From: Deltaproteobacteria bacterium
Lineage (GTDB): Bacteria > Myxococcota_C > UBA6777
Assembly: GCA_006226375.1 (NCBI GenBank)
Contig: SBHC01000067.1
Span: 62,001 to 126,000 of the forward strand
Reading direction: 5' to 3'
Length of the DNA: 64,000 bases
The position numbers were made by a program, and so were the translations under genes. Each line of letters opens with the position of its first letter. Positions within the stretch are counted from its first letter, which is position 1. The notes beneath the pieces are model-generated. The model did no database searches. It was not told the DNA's origin and saw only the letters and a program-made list of their open reading frames with translations. Shown in pieces: positions 47,204 to 58,331 of this stretch.

Positions 47204-47415
47204 TCCTCCCCCAACAGCAACGTTGTCAGGAAGGGTCTTGTTAGACTTAGAACGGCAAACTTGAAACACAAACGTCGCATTCGGCCTCTTTCCAAGCCAC
47301 AACGATTCGTGTATAGAATCTTGCAGATGCCTGCACTCCAGGCGCTCCCCTTTCCTATGTATTTCAATACCATTTCCATCGTGCCATTGATGCATTCATC
47401 TCAAGGAGCATGACC

Positions 47416-48774
47416 ATGTCTCGCCGTCTACCTGCAGGACCTTCACCCCAACGCTTTGCCGACACTTGGGTTAAGGATGTGTTGAAGCCTGCTGTCGAAA
47501 AAGCCGCTGGAAACGATGGTCACGTGAACCTCACGGAGTTGGACGCAGACCTTGCTGCGGAAGCACTCCTCGCTTCGGACAACATGCGTGATTTGCTGGA
47601 GTCCTCAGGCAGTCCATCCATGACGAAGGAAGCCTTGTTGGAAGCCGGACATCGATTTGCGCTGGAACATGCAACCCACGCCGCTGGGCCAGACAAGCGC
47701 ATCTCAATGGCCGACGCGGAGAAGCTGCCAGAGAACCTCAAAGCTGACTTTAACTACCTGCGAACCGGCGAGTTGGAAGATGTTCTTGATGACCGAGGCT
47801 ACGGCTTCAGCGATCGAATCATGGACGCTGTCTTGGACGCATACGAACTGGATGACGAGCAGGCGCTGCTCGACAAAGCTATTGAGTTGGGCGACTCCAA
47901 CAAGTATCTGAACCGGGGTGAGTTAGAGGCAGGCGCACAGGCTTTGACAGCCAACCCTCCCACTCAACCTGAGCCACAGCCCGAACCGACAGAACCCTCC
48001 GGCCTGCGCTGGACTCCATCTGTGATAGCCAAAGTGATGGCCAAGCACGGCATCAACGATGAAGATGCGTTTCTTCGCGAGGCCGCCAAACACGACAACG
48101 GCAATCGTTACATCAGTCGCGCAGAGTTTGAAGCAGCCGCCAAAGTCCTCTCAGGAGTGGCTCAAGAAATGGGTATCGTGTCAGACCTCGACAAAACCAT
48201 CATTCCCAAACACGACGCTCGCTCGGGAGTGGTACCACCGCCCTATCCTGGCGTCGCTGCGCTGATGCGCGAGTTGGAAGGCGACCAGGCCGGCGACATG
48301 TACTACGTCACGGCTCGTGGACCCAACCGAGTCACCGAGGTTCCAGAGTACTTGGAAGAGCATGATATCCCGGCAGGTCCGATTGAGACAGGGACCTCCA
48401 CTCTCCCCTGGCTCGCTGGGCCTGAAAAGGTTCGCGATATCTCCAAAGCGTTTGATAGCAATCCCGACCAAAGCTTTGTGATGTTTGGTGATTCCAGTCA
48501 CCGCGATCCTGAAGCGTACAAGGAGATCGTGGCCAAGTATCCCGGCCGCGTAAAGGCCGCTTTCATCCACAACGTGAGCCGCAGTGTCACTCCTCAACGA
48601 GTGGAGGGATTGTACCTTATCGAGAACTATGCAGAGGCGGCTGCGATCCTGTTCCGAGAGGGTGTTCTTGATGAAGCGGGAGCACGACGTGTGATGGTCA
48701 ACGCACAATTGGAAGGACTTGAAATTACCGACGTCCAGATCAACGAACTCATCGCAACCCACCAACCCGGCTAA
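47416..48774 (+). CDS. App1-like (DUF2183) phosphatase with EF-hand-like loops
   Basis: A 452-residue protein. The C-terminal half (~255-410) is an App1-type HAD-like domain: VSDLDKTIIPKH holds the D-x-D-x-T nucleophile motif, MYYVTARGPNR follows, and FVMFGDSSHRDPEAY is the late Asp loop. Yeast App1 is a phosphatidate phosphatase. The N-terminal half has several EF-hand-like loops (NDGHVNLTELD, GPDKRISMADAE, GDSNKYLNRGELE, DNGNRYISRAEFE), suggesting calcium control. AAGGAG is too near the first ATG (47410) and well placed for 47416. No signal peptide. Confidence 0.82.
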   Translation: MSRRLPAGPSPQRFADTWVKDVLKPAVEKAAGNDGHVNLTELDADLAAEALLASDNMRDLLESSGSPSMTKEALLEAGHRFALEHATHAAGPDKRISMADAEKLPENLKADFNYLRTGELEDVLDDRGYGFSDRIMDAVLDAYELDDEQALLDKAIELGDSNKYLNRGELEAGAQALTANPPTQPEPQPEPTEPSGLRWTPSVIAKVMAKHGINDEDAFLREAAKHDNGNRYISRAEFEAAAKVLSGVAQEMGIVSDLDKTIIPKHDARSGVVPPPYPGVAALMRELEGDQAGDMYYVTARGPNRVTEVPEYLEEHDIPAGPIETGTSTLPWLAGPEKVRDISKAFDSNPDQSFVMFGDSSHRDPEAYKEIVAKYPGRVKAAFIHNVSRSVTPQRVEGLYLIENYAEAAAILFREGVLDEAGARRVMVNAQLEGLEITDVQINELIATHQPG

Positions 48775-48815
48775 CATCCTGCCTTTTGGAAACAGAATGG
48801 AGCCGAAGGTTGGAG

Positions 48816-49454
48816 TCACCCTTCCCACGGAAGAATACGAAGGTCAGCAAAGGTGAGCGTGTAGTGTTCTTGGACCTGTGTGTCCACAAACCGTAGCAAC
48901 ACTTCACAGGTGATAGCTGAGCACAACCCCACAAGGTTGCGAGCGAGAGGATAGTCGCAGATATCATCGTGAGCGTCGGAAGGAACCTTGTAATGAGGGT
49001 CCCAGATGACTTCAGCATAGTCCGATGCCATACCTGCGTGGAGGCAGGGGATGTTAAGAGTGTCACAACAAGCTTGCACGAGGGCACGCGAGACGCTGTT
49101 GTCGAACACATCCACAACCACATCAGCGCCCTTGAGCAGTTTGCGCGCGTTGGACTCCTTCAACTCGGTAGCCTGGGCGTTTACAGCGACTCCAACGGCT
49201 CGATACAAACTCCCCGCCAGAATCTTCGCCTTTAAGCTACCGACATCCGAGCGATAATAAGGTTGGGTGGAGAGATTTCTCTCTTCCACCCGGTCGCGAT
49301 CAATCACGGTAAGTTTCTGTGCACCGCAGCGCGCCAAGCTCTCCAAGAGATTGGCCCCCAACGCGCCAGCGCCGCAAACCACAATCGAGGTTTGAGCCAA
49401 CCGCTCCAACGTATGGGGGCTACGATACAACTCTTCATGATGCAAAAATGTCAT
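48816..49454 (-). CDS. ThiF/MoeB/E1-like adenylyltransferase
   Basis: A 212-residue E1-like enzyme. GAGALGANLLESLARCG (~27-43) is the ATP-binding loop, TVIDRDRVEERNLSTQ the second conserved block, LKAK supplies the family Lys and DVVVDVFDN the Asp that binds Mg-ATP. The usual paired zinc CxxC motifs are not evident; CDYPLARNLVGLCSAITC keeps several Cys at the place of the catalytic region. Such enzymes adenylate the C-terminal Gly of ubiquitin-like proteins. It is the last gene of the operon that opens with a ubiquitin-like protein ending in Gly. AAGG precedes ATG 49454. Confidence 0.88.
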   Translation of the reverse strand: MTFLHHEELYRSPHTLERLAQTSIVVCGAGALGANLLESLARCGAQKLTVIDRDRVEERNLSTQPYYRSDVGSLKAKILAGSLYRAVGVAVNAQATELKESNARKLLKGADVVVDVFDNSVSRALVQACCDTLNIPCLHAGMASDYAEVIWDPHYKVPSDAHDDICDYPLARNLVGLCSAITCEVLLRFVDTQVQEHYTLTFADLRILPWEG

Positions 49455-49485
49455 GGCAAACCTTCACCTCCATCGTTTTTATTAC

Positions 49486-50415
49486 TTAGTACCAAGCGTA
49501 GTCGTCAGCTTTATCGACCACCCCAACCAGAGCCTGCAAATCAAAGGAGTCATCCATTCCGCTCAGACAGATTCCGGCAGAGATCACCGTGAAGTCATCC
49601 TTTGCAATGGCAGAATGATGGCGGCCACCTTTGGGCGAGCTCCACTCCACCCACCAGAACTCGCCTCGGTCCTGGTAGTTGTGAAGAGTACCGCCGGCCT
49701 GGAGCAAAGCATCTTCCAACGTACGATGGATGTTTCGTCGGCGTTGCTCCTCTGAGAGCTGCTGACGATCCTTTCCATGAAGCAAATGCTCCAGCATGGG
49801 AAGTTCCAGAAGCAACTCCAGCAAAGGAGCCTTTGCCAAGGCAAACGCTTCCTTGCTTTCAGGAGTAAGGCCCTTCTCCACTGAAGACGAAAGCTGGCCT
49901 TGCTCCAAGGACTCCCTCAACTGCATACATTGGATAGGGTCGGCCCGACGGTCTTCTTCTTCAAACCACCAGGACGCTCCATCCCAGCGCGCGACAACTC
50001 GCTCCAACACCGAAGCATTCTTCACGAGACGAAGCACGACAGGACCTTCGCTCCCTGTTCGCTGCCGAACATCCGAACGATTCGCGGGATACGCAAGCCA
50101 AGTCTGACCGCGCAAAGGCTTCACCAGCCAAAACGGTGCTTGAGGAAGTGACTTCAAATACTCCGACACTTGCGGAGCAGACGCCTCCTCCACGAGACGA
50201 GCGTCCTTGTAATTTTGCGGCTGAAAAATGCCCCAACCTTCGAAGTTTCGAGGTTTGGGACGCAAGGTATGAACCAACCCAGAGACTCGCAAACGAATAC
50301 AAGAACCCTTCAAGCAAGGCGCAAGAAAGGGTTCTTGGAGGCGAGCTTCCTCTTCCAAAGCGACTTGTTCCAACAGTGAAGTGATAGCTTGTTTTTTGGA
50401 TTTTCGGTGAGCCAT
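49486..50415 (-). CDS. Unrecognised protein of the Ro/Ubl operon
   Basis: A 309-residue soluble protein between the second TROVE gene and the E1 gene (12 and 31 bp gaps). Residues ~40-140 look beta-rich with several Trp (FEGWGIFQPQNYKDAR, APFWLVKPLRGQTWLAYP); a helical region ~175-230 follows; the last ~75 residues include GEFWWVEWSSPKGGRHHSAI and FTVISAGICLSGMDDSFDLQ. I recognise no domain. There is no JAMM motif. A Cys in the ICLSG stretch is the only one near a conserved-looking block. Operon position makes a role with Ubl, E1 or Ro likely. GGGAGGG precedes the ATG. Confidence 0.75.
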   Translation of the reverse strand: MAHRKSKKQAITSLLEQVALEEEARLQEPFLAPCLKGSCIRLRVSGLVHTLRPKPRNFEGWGIFQPQNYKDARLVEEASAPQVSEYLKSLPQAPFWLVKPLRGQTWLAYPANRSDVRQRTGSEGPVVLRLVKNASVLERVVARWDGASWWFEEEDRRADPIQCMQLRESLEQGQLSSSVEKGLTPESKEAFALAKAPLLELLLELPMLEHLLHGKDRQQLSEEQRRRNIHRTLEDALLQAGGTLHNYQDRGEFWWVEWSSPKGGRHHSAIAKDDFTVISAGICLSGMDDSFDLQALVGVVDKADDYAWY

Positions 50416-50427
50416 GCAAGCCCTCCC

Positions 50428-52085
<1,658 letters not shown>

Positions 52086-52086
52086 T

Positions 52087-52911
52087 TCAAAGCGACGCAG
52101 CAAAGAAACCACGGGCTCCCAAACGGGCGACCGAAGTAGCAACCTTCACCCGAGAGCAATCCAACGACTCAGAGAGTGCCTCCAATTGAAGCTTTCCCAG
52201 GTCTTTGGTTGCTTCGAGCACTTGGCGGTCAAAGTGCATGTGAGCAAACTCTTGCTCCAGGATCGACTGCATTTGTTCCATCGCACCTTGGGGGTTTTCA
52301 GCCGCAAAGTGTTCTCCACCAGTTCCCCAGGCCAACGCCTGGAAAGCAAGCCCAGTTTGCGGGTTCCGTCCCAACGACAACGAAAACAATCGGATCCGTT
52401 TCCGCTCGCAGTGAAGAACCGCAGAGTCAACGCTGAGGCCGCTGGGACACCTCATAGGCCAGCAATCCCGTCCGTTGGGAAAATGCTGTCCTGTACGAGC
52501 ACGCAGCCACAGGGGGAAAGCATGGGGTGGAGCGTCTCCGATGAGAAAGGCAAAGCGCATGCTATGTTCCCGCCACTCCACGGAGCGACAGGCCTCATAC
52601 AGTCCTTGGAAGACAGCCTCAGGCCCGTCACCACCGCCTCCTCTCGCCCGAAGGCCTTCCAGGGTTACCTGAAGAGCCTCAAGGTCCGAACTTAGCGGAT
52701 GAATCCGGGTCAAGAAGGTCGTCTCAATCGGAGGATGGTCACGGTATTCGACCAGTCCAACTTGAACATCCAACTTGGACATGGACCGCAATGTCTTCAC
52801 CATGGAGACCAGCTCTTTTCGAGCCGTCTTGATGAAAGGCCCCATGCTACCGGTAGTATCCACCACCAAACAAACATCGACCTGGTTGCAATGATTTGAA
52901 GCCAAACGCAT
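52087..52911 (-). CDS. Stand-alone VWA domain protein
   Basis: A 274-residue protein with a VWA domain from the start: MIDAS motif VVDTTGSM (~16-23), GLVEYRDHP, GGGGDGPEAVFQGL as the second and third metal-site loops, and FAFLIGDAPPHAF. Similar domains occur in alpha-kinase and other phospho-signalling proteins. The C-terminal ~70 residues are helical (EQEFAHMHFDRQVLEATKDLGKLQ). No signal peptide. GAGGAGG lies six bases before the ATG. It sits between the two TROVE genes, 57 bp after TROVE-A, and Y RNA B begins right after its stop. Confidence 0.9.
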   Translation of the reverse strand: MRLASNHCNQVDVCLVVDTTGSMGPFIKTARKELVSMVKTLRSMSKLDVQVGLVEYRDHPPIETTFLTRIHPLSSDLEALQVTLEGLRARGGGGDGPEAVFQGLYEACRSVEWREHSMRFAFLIGDAPPHAFPLWLRARTGQHFPNGRDCWPMRCPSGLSVDSAVLHCERKRIRLFSLSLGRNPQTGLAFQALAWGTGGEHFAAENPQGAMEQMQSILEQEFAHMHFDRQVLEATKDLGKLQLEALSESLDCSRVKVATSVARLGARGFFAASL

Positions 52912-52968
52912 TGTTGACCTCCTCTTTGTTTCCTTGAAGTGTTTAAAGCTTCAAGCGTTCAGGACGAC

Positions 52969-54435
<1,467 letters not shown>

Positions 54436-54578
54436 TCAGGCGGGCAGAGTTCCACGACTCCTGCGACGATGTCATCAGAAATGTGGAAGAGTTGAGGTAC
54501 TTGTGCGAACAACCGACGACATAAGCCGGATGTCACACATACCTTTCAGGCAGGACTGACCGGAAAGGAAGAAGATAG

Positions 54579-54746
54579 GTTGCTCAGTTCAAAGCAACTC
54601 CCGTGCAAGTTTGCAAAGCAGAGAAGGGTAAAAACCTTCGGTAGGAATCGAACCTACTGATCTTGAGTATGAATCAAGGGCTCAACCAATGAGCAGTATG
54701 TATGCTTCAACAGTGAGGGCACGGAAACTGCTTTGAACCGAGCAAC
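54579..54746 (-). ncRNA. Bacterial Y RNA A with permuted tRNA-like module
   Basis: A terminal helix of 28 bp, perfect if wobbles are allowed, joins 54746-54719 and 54606-54579. Its loop begins with a segment shared with RNA B (CCCTxACTG...AAGCATACATAC) and ends with CTTTxCAAACTTGCxCGGG, also shared. Between them lies a tRNA-like module: D-arm (54694-54680, GCTC/GAGC with a GG-containing loop), anticodon arm (54678-54662, five perfect pairs, loop TTCATAC, nominal anticodon CAU), 4-base variable loop, T-arm (54657-54641, loop TTCGATT) and a closed acceptor-like hairpin (54639-54623, 5 bp). Order is D-anticodon-T-acceptor. It lies between the Ubl gene and TROVE-A. The 5'/3' ends are approximate. 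Confidence 0.83.
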
Positions 54747-54774
54747 ACATGCGGATCAAAGCTGAGGCGATAAC

Positions 54775-54975
54775 TTAGCCGTATACAGCTTCGGGGCGGA
54801 TCACGAGGTTCCCGTTTTTGGGACGATCCACCACATACATTTCAAAGCGAGCCACCCCAACTTCAAAGTGTTGGGCCAAACGTTCCAGCACTTTTTCGTC
54901 GGAATCGTCGGGCTGAATGTTGAGGTCTCGCATGCCAAAATCAAAGGACTTTCCTTCAAATCGAACATGAACCAT
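54775..54975 (-). CDS. Small ubiquitin-like (beta-grasp) protein ending in Gly
   Basis: A 66-residue protein. MVHVRFEGKSFDF suggests the first beta hairpin, DSDEKVLERLAQHFEV the single helix and MYVVDRPKNGNLVIRPEAVYG the last strands, the order expected for a beta-grasp fold. The terminal residue is Gly, as needed for adenylation by an E1-like enzyme, and such an enzyme closes this operon. AAAGGAGG lies eight bases before the ATG. It is the first gene of the unit. Fold assignment rests on pattern and context, not on strong sequence identity. Confidence 0.75.
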   Translation of the reverse strand: MVHVRFEGKSFDFGMRDLNIQPDDSDEKVLERLAQHFEVGVARFEMYVVDRPKNGNLVIRPEAVYG

Positions 54976-55136
54976 ATCGGAGCCTCCTTTGCATCAAATG
55001 TTTGTTTTCCAAACGAAGGACAGAAGCAGCAAACATAAATGGGATAGTGTTCCTTCGTCGTCATCTTTGTGTCGTTGAGTTCGAGGTATGCAAACGGAGC
55101 AGCCCAGGACTTGGTTCGAAAAAAAGTTAAGAGTTT

Positions 55137-55997
55137 TTATTCAGCCAGGCCAGTTTGTTGCAGACTAAGCTCCCAAAGCCGCTGAGCCGCTTCTTTATCC
55201 TTCGCGTAAGCAGGTAGCTTTTCGACCTTGCAGTTGGCCCAGTAGTCACCGCTGTGTTTCCCTGCCTCCTCGGAGCTGCACAAAAACACCGATGTTTTGG
55301 CTCCATTGTCCGATGACTTGAGAAACAGCATCAAAACTTTGGCCAGAAGCTTAAGCACAAACGCCTGGTTGTTTTGCCCAAGCCCTGTGCGAACACCACC
55401 AGGGTGGAGAGCATTCACAGTAACACCTGTCCCCTCCAACTGACGGGCCAGTTCCTGCGTAAACAGAATGTTGGCGAGCTTGGATTGACCGTACACAGGA
55501 AACCCTTTGTAGGGAGTTCGTTCAAATTGAATGTCGTCCCACTGGATTCCTTTGGAGGCAAACTTGTAAGCACCCGAAGAGACATTCACAATGCGGGCGT
55601 AGTCACTCTCTTTGATACGGTCGAGTAGCAAATGGGTGAGGAGGAAATAGGCCAGATGGTTCACAGCCCACGTCTCCTCCAAGCCATCTTCCGTCACTTT
55701 CCTCTCCAAGTTGATGATGCCCGCGTTGTTGAGAAGAATATCAAGAGGCTTTCCTGTGTCCAGGTAATCTTGCGCGGCACGACGGATGTCCGCTTGGGAC
55801 GCAAGGTTACACTGCAAAAAGCTAACCCGTTCATGTCCGCAGGACTCTTTTACCTCTGCCACGGTCGCTGCCCCCTTTTCAGGATTGCGGCCCAAGATAA
55901 CGACCTCTGCACCCATCTTGGCCAGCTGTATCGCCGACGCTTTCCCTATCCCGTTGGTTCCGCCTGTAACCAAGCAGATCTTTCCTTTTAACTGCAT
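55137..55997 (-). CDS. Short-chain dehydrogenase (retinol dehydrogenase-like)
   Basis: A 286-residue SDR of the WWOX/retinol-dehydrogenase-like type. TGGTNGIGKASAIQLAKMG is the cofactor loop, with ILGRNPEK after it (Arg favours NADPH). NNAGI, WAVNHLAYFLLTHLLL, catalytic Ser in NVSSGAYKF and YGQSK follow; NALHPGGVRTGLG is the post-catalytic loop. It reduces a hydrophobic aldehyde or ketone by family analogy. The stop is 161 bp before the Ubl gene, a gap long enough for a separate promoter. Confidence 0.92.
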   Translation of the reverse strand: MQLKGKICLVTGGTNGIGKASAIQLAKMGAEVVILGRNPEKGAATVAEVKESCGHERVSFLQCNLASQADIRRAAQDYLDTGKPLDILLNNAGIINLERKVTEDGLEETWAVNHLAYFLLTHLLLDRIKESDYARIVNVSSGAYKFASKGIQWDDIQFERTPYKGFPVYGQSKLANILFTQELARQLEGTGVTVNALHPGGVRTGLGQNNQAFVLKLLAKVLMLFLKSSDNGAKTSVFLCSSEEAGKHSGDYWANCKVEKLPAYAKDKEAAQRLWELSLQQTGLAE

Positions 55998-56144
55998 ACG
56001 ACTTATCCTCCCTGTGTTCTATGAAACCCTATCTCAAGAGCTTAGAAACAAACATTGAAAGCCAATCAGACTCAATGTTCGGACGTTACCCAACGACCTA
56101 TCCTAGAAAAAGACACATACCATCGTTTGAAAAGGAGTGCCACG

Positions 56145-56690
56145 ATGACGACTGCAAAGAAGCTTCTCTTTTTCATCCTAACCCTGGCATTGTTGGTAGC
56201 AATGTCTCGCCCGTTGGCTTACAAGAAGGCGACAGGGAAGCTTGCGGAAGCTCCCAAAGGAGTGCAAGTCACACAGCCAACGATCGCGTACTTTGCGGAG
56301 AACACCAACAACCAGGGATGCTTTGCCTCACAAAAGCTGGACACTCTTGTCATCATGCACCTCATCAACAAAACCAACAAGAATCTCTCCGTTGAACCAT
56401 CCAAAGCTCAACTGATTCACAAAAAAAAGACCTACTCTCTCCCAACAGTAACCTATCGAAAAAGCCCGAAAGCGCCGAGCCAAACGATTCGCAAAGCAGC
56501 CATCCTGAAGCCTGGTGAGTCAGGAATCTTCACATTCCGCATCCAAAGCTATCTGCCCAAAAAGCACCTTAAGACAACAGAGAACCTCAGCGTTAAGGTA
56601 TCGACCTCACAAGGATGGATTCACTGTAGCTTTACAGGCATGAAGGCGCTCTCCACCCAACGTGGGTTTCGTATGGTACGGTTTGAATAA
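56145..56690 (+). CDS. Exported or membrane-anchored protein, unknown function
   Basis: A 181-residue protein with an N-terminal hydrophobic segment (~6-22) and a beta-rich mature domain that contains two Cys (NQGCFAS and WIHCSF) which could pair. The last part (LKPGESGIFTFRIQSYLP) has the look of an immunoglobulin-like fold. AAAGGAG precedes the ATG at 56145; a 30-codon upstream extension was dropped. Divergent from the SDR gene. Confidence 0.7.
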   Translation: MTTAKKLLFFILTLALLVAMSRPLAYKKATGKLAEAPKGVQVTQPTIAYFAENTNNQGCFASQKLDTLVIMHLINKTNKNLSVEPSKAQLIHKKKTYSLPTVTYRKSPKAPSQTIRKAAILKPGESGIFTFRIQSYLPKKHLKTTENLSVKVSTSQGWIHCSFTGMKALSTQRGFRMVRFE

Positions 56691-56710
56691 CAACTTGCAT
56701 GCGTTCGATG

Positions 56711-57193
56711 CTAGAACAAAAAATTTAAGGCGATCTCTGCGACCGTTCCGATAACCTCAGCCTGGAAGCCAGAAATCCGAAGTCTGGGGGAAGTGAAACC
56801 TTTGGCCAACTCCAGATCGGTTCGACTGGGACGATCGGAATAAAGTAACGAAGAATCAGCATGGTATTGCAGAGTCGCAATCGTCTCACTGGGCATCCAC
56901 ATCATGTAGCACCCCTGACAAACATCCAGTTGAAGAGCCGGAGCTTCTTGTTGAAGAGAACGCATAGGTTGCTTGCAGATTCCACAACAAGAGCTATGTG
57001 TCTGGCTTGCAAGCAAACCCCTCCAAAAGGTGCGAAACTGTTCTGCCGGAATGGACTGACGGATCACGCTCACCCCAATCATCCGGCCTGAGCATGTTGG
57101 ACACTTCCAAGAAATGGCTGTTTGTCCCTGACGCTGTCGCGCAGTACGACGAACCAAAGACTCATGACACATAGGGCATTGCTTTTCGATCAC
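56711..57193 (-). CDS. Zinc-ribbon protein
   Basis: A 160-residue cytoplasmic protein with four CxxC pairs: CPMCHESL, CPTCSGRM, CGICKQPM and CQGCYMMWM. The spacing makes two zinc ribbons, the second of the TFIIB/zf-type seen with a Trp and a following helix (MPSETIATLQ). Its C-terminus has a hydrophobic stretch (AEVIGTVAEIALNFLF). Role unknown; nucleic-acid or protein binding are both possible. AGGA lies before the GTG start at 57193. Confidence 0.8.
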   Translation of the reverse strand: MIEKQCPMCHESLVRRTARQRQGQTAISWKCPTCSGRMIGVSVIRQSIPAEQFRTFWRGLLASQTHSSCCGICKQPMRSLQQEAPALQLDVCQGCYMMWMPSETIATLQYHADSSLLYSDRPSRTDLELAKGFTSPRLRISGFQAEVIGTVAEIALNFLF

Positions 57194-57431
57194 AACGTCT
57201 TCCTGTTTTTTTGATGAAGGTTAAACAGGAGATGGTGATGAAGGACTTTCATGTCAAGACAAGGGAAAAGTACCCACATTCGTGGGCACTCTATCACTGA
57301 GCACAACACATGCACAAATGTTCAGAAAAGAGTAGCCAAGGGTTGTCCCTTCTGGTAGTGTTGGGTCGCTTCAAGACAACTCATCGATACGCGTAACCAA
57401 CCCAACCCTTTGGCTCAAGGAGACATGAACA

Positions 57432-58214
57432 ATGCCGACAGTGACATCACATTCTCACGGCAACCCCAACTGGGTCGACCTCTCAGCCCACAACGGAGAA
57501 GAAGCTGCAAAGTGGTACGGCCAATTGTTTGGCTGGACCTGCGAAAAGCAAGAGACAGGAGACCCTTCTCGCCCTTACTGGATGTTTACCCTCAACGGTG
57601 AAACCGTCGCTGGCATGGGGCAAACCTCGGAAGAGATGAAAGCTGCGGGCGTTCCGCCCATGTGGAACTCCTACTTTGCGGTGGATGATGTGGACGCGAT
57701 CGTTGAAAAAGCCCAAACACTGGGTGGAAGAGTGCTCGTACCACCCATGGACGTGATGGAGGCTGGCCGCATGGCTTGGGTCACCGACGCGGAAGGTGCA
57801 GCGATCGGACTGTGGCAAGCCAACCAACACATAGGCTCGACAATCACCGAAGATCCCAACACTTGGTGCTGGAATGAGTTGGACACACACGACCCAGACA
57901 AAGCCAAAGCTTTCTACGAAGGCCTCTTCGGATGGACCTTCAAGACCAGCGAAAGTAGCCCCACCTTGATGATTTACAACCAGGACAAAGAGATCGCTCA
58001 CACGCTAACCATCCAACCTTCCTGGGGCGACAACATTCCGGCGCATTGGTCTGTTTACTTTACCGTGGCTGACATTGACGAAGGCTGCAAAGCTGTCGAA
58101 GCATCAGGCGGCACGATAATGGTCCCCACGACCCAAATCCCTGTGGGCTACTTTGCTATGGTGATGGACCCTCAAGGTGCTCTATTCTATTTGTTCGAGT
58201 TTGCTGCCCAATAA
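57432..58214 (+). CDS. Double VOC (glyoxalase/bleomycin-resistance-like) protein
   Basis: A 260-residue protein made of two VOC modules (~10-130 and ~140-258). Each shows the family pattern: NWVDLSAHNGEEAAKWYGQLFGW and ELDTHDPDKAKAFYEGLFGW at the starts, PPMWNSYFAVDDVDAIVEKA and AHWSVYFTVADIDEGCKAVE in the middle. Such two-domain proteins resemble actinobacterial and myxobacterial glyoxalase-family hydrolases of unknown substrate. The ATG at 57432 follows AAGGAG by a long spacer. Confidence 0.9.
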   Translation: MPTVTSHSHGNPNWVDLSAHNGEEAAKWYGQLFGWTCEKQETGDPSRPYWMFTLNGETVAGMGQTSEEMKAAGVPPMWNSYFAVDDVDAIVEKAQTLGGRVLVPPMDVMEAGRMAWVTDAEGAAIGLWQANQHIGSTITEDPNTWCWNELDTHDPDKAKAFYEGLFGWTFKTSESSPTLMIYNQDKEIAHTLTIQPSWGDNIPAHWSVYFTVADIDEGCKAVEASGGTIMVPTTQIPVGYFAMVMDPQGALFYLFEFAAQ

Positions 58215-58331
58215 GAAAGTTTCGTAACATCGTATACCATGGCTTGGTATTTGTGTGTCGAAGACGTAACGAAAAGACAGAAGAATCGACACAACAGATA
58301 CTGAAGTTGTTTTTCAACCAAAGGAGATACG

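Noticed and set aside
49486-50415. JAMM/JAB deubiquitinase in the Ubl operon
   Set aside because: The HHSAIAKDDF stretch does not fit the H-x-H-x(7)-S-x-x-D pattern with an upstream Glu.
54641-54694. tRNA-Met(CAU) gene
   Set aside because: D-, anticodon- and T-arms are present, but no 5' acceptor strand precedes the D-arm; the 3' acceptor strand pairs downstream instead.
55040-55136. Sigma54 promoter (TGGGC...TTTGCA) before the Ubl gene, as for some Ro operons
   Set aside because: GG-to-GC spacing is 11-12 rather than 10 bases, so the match is not acceptable.
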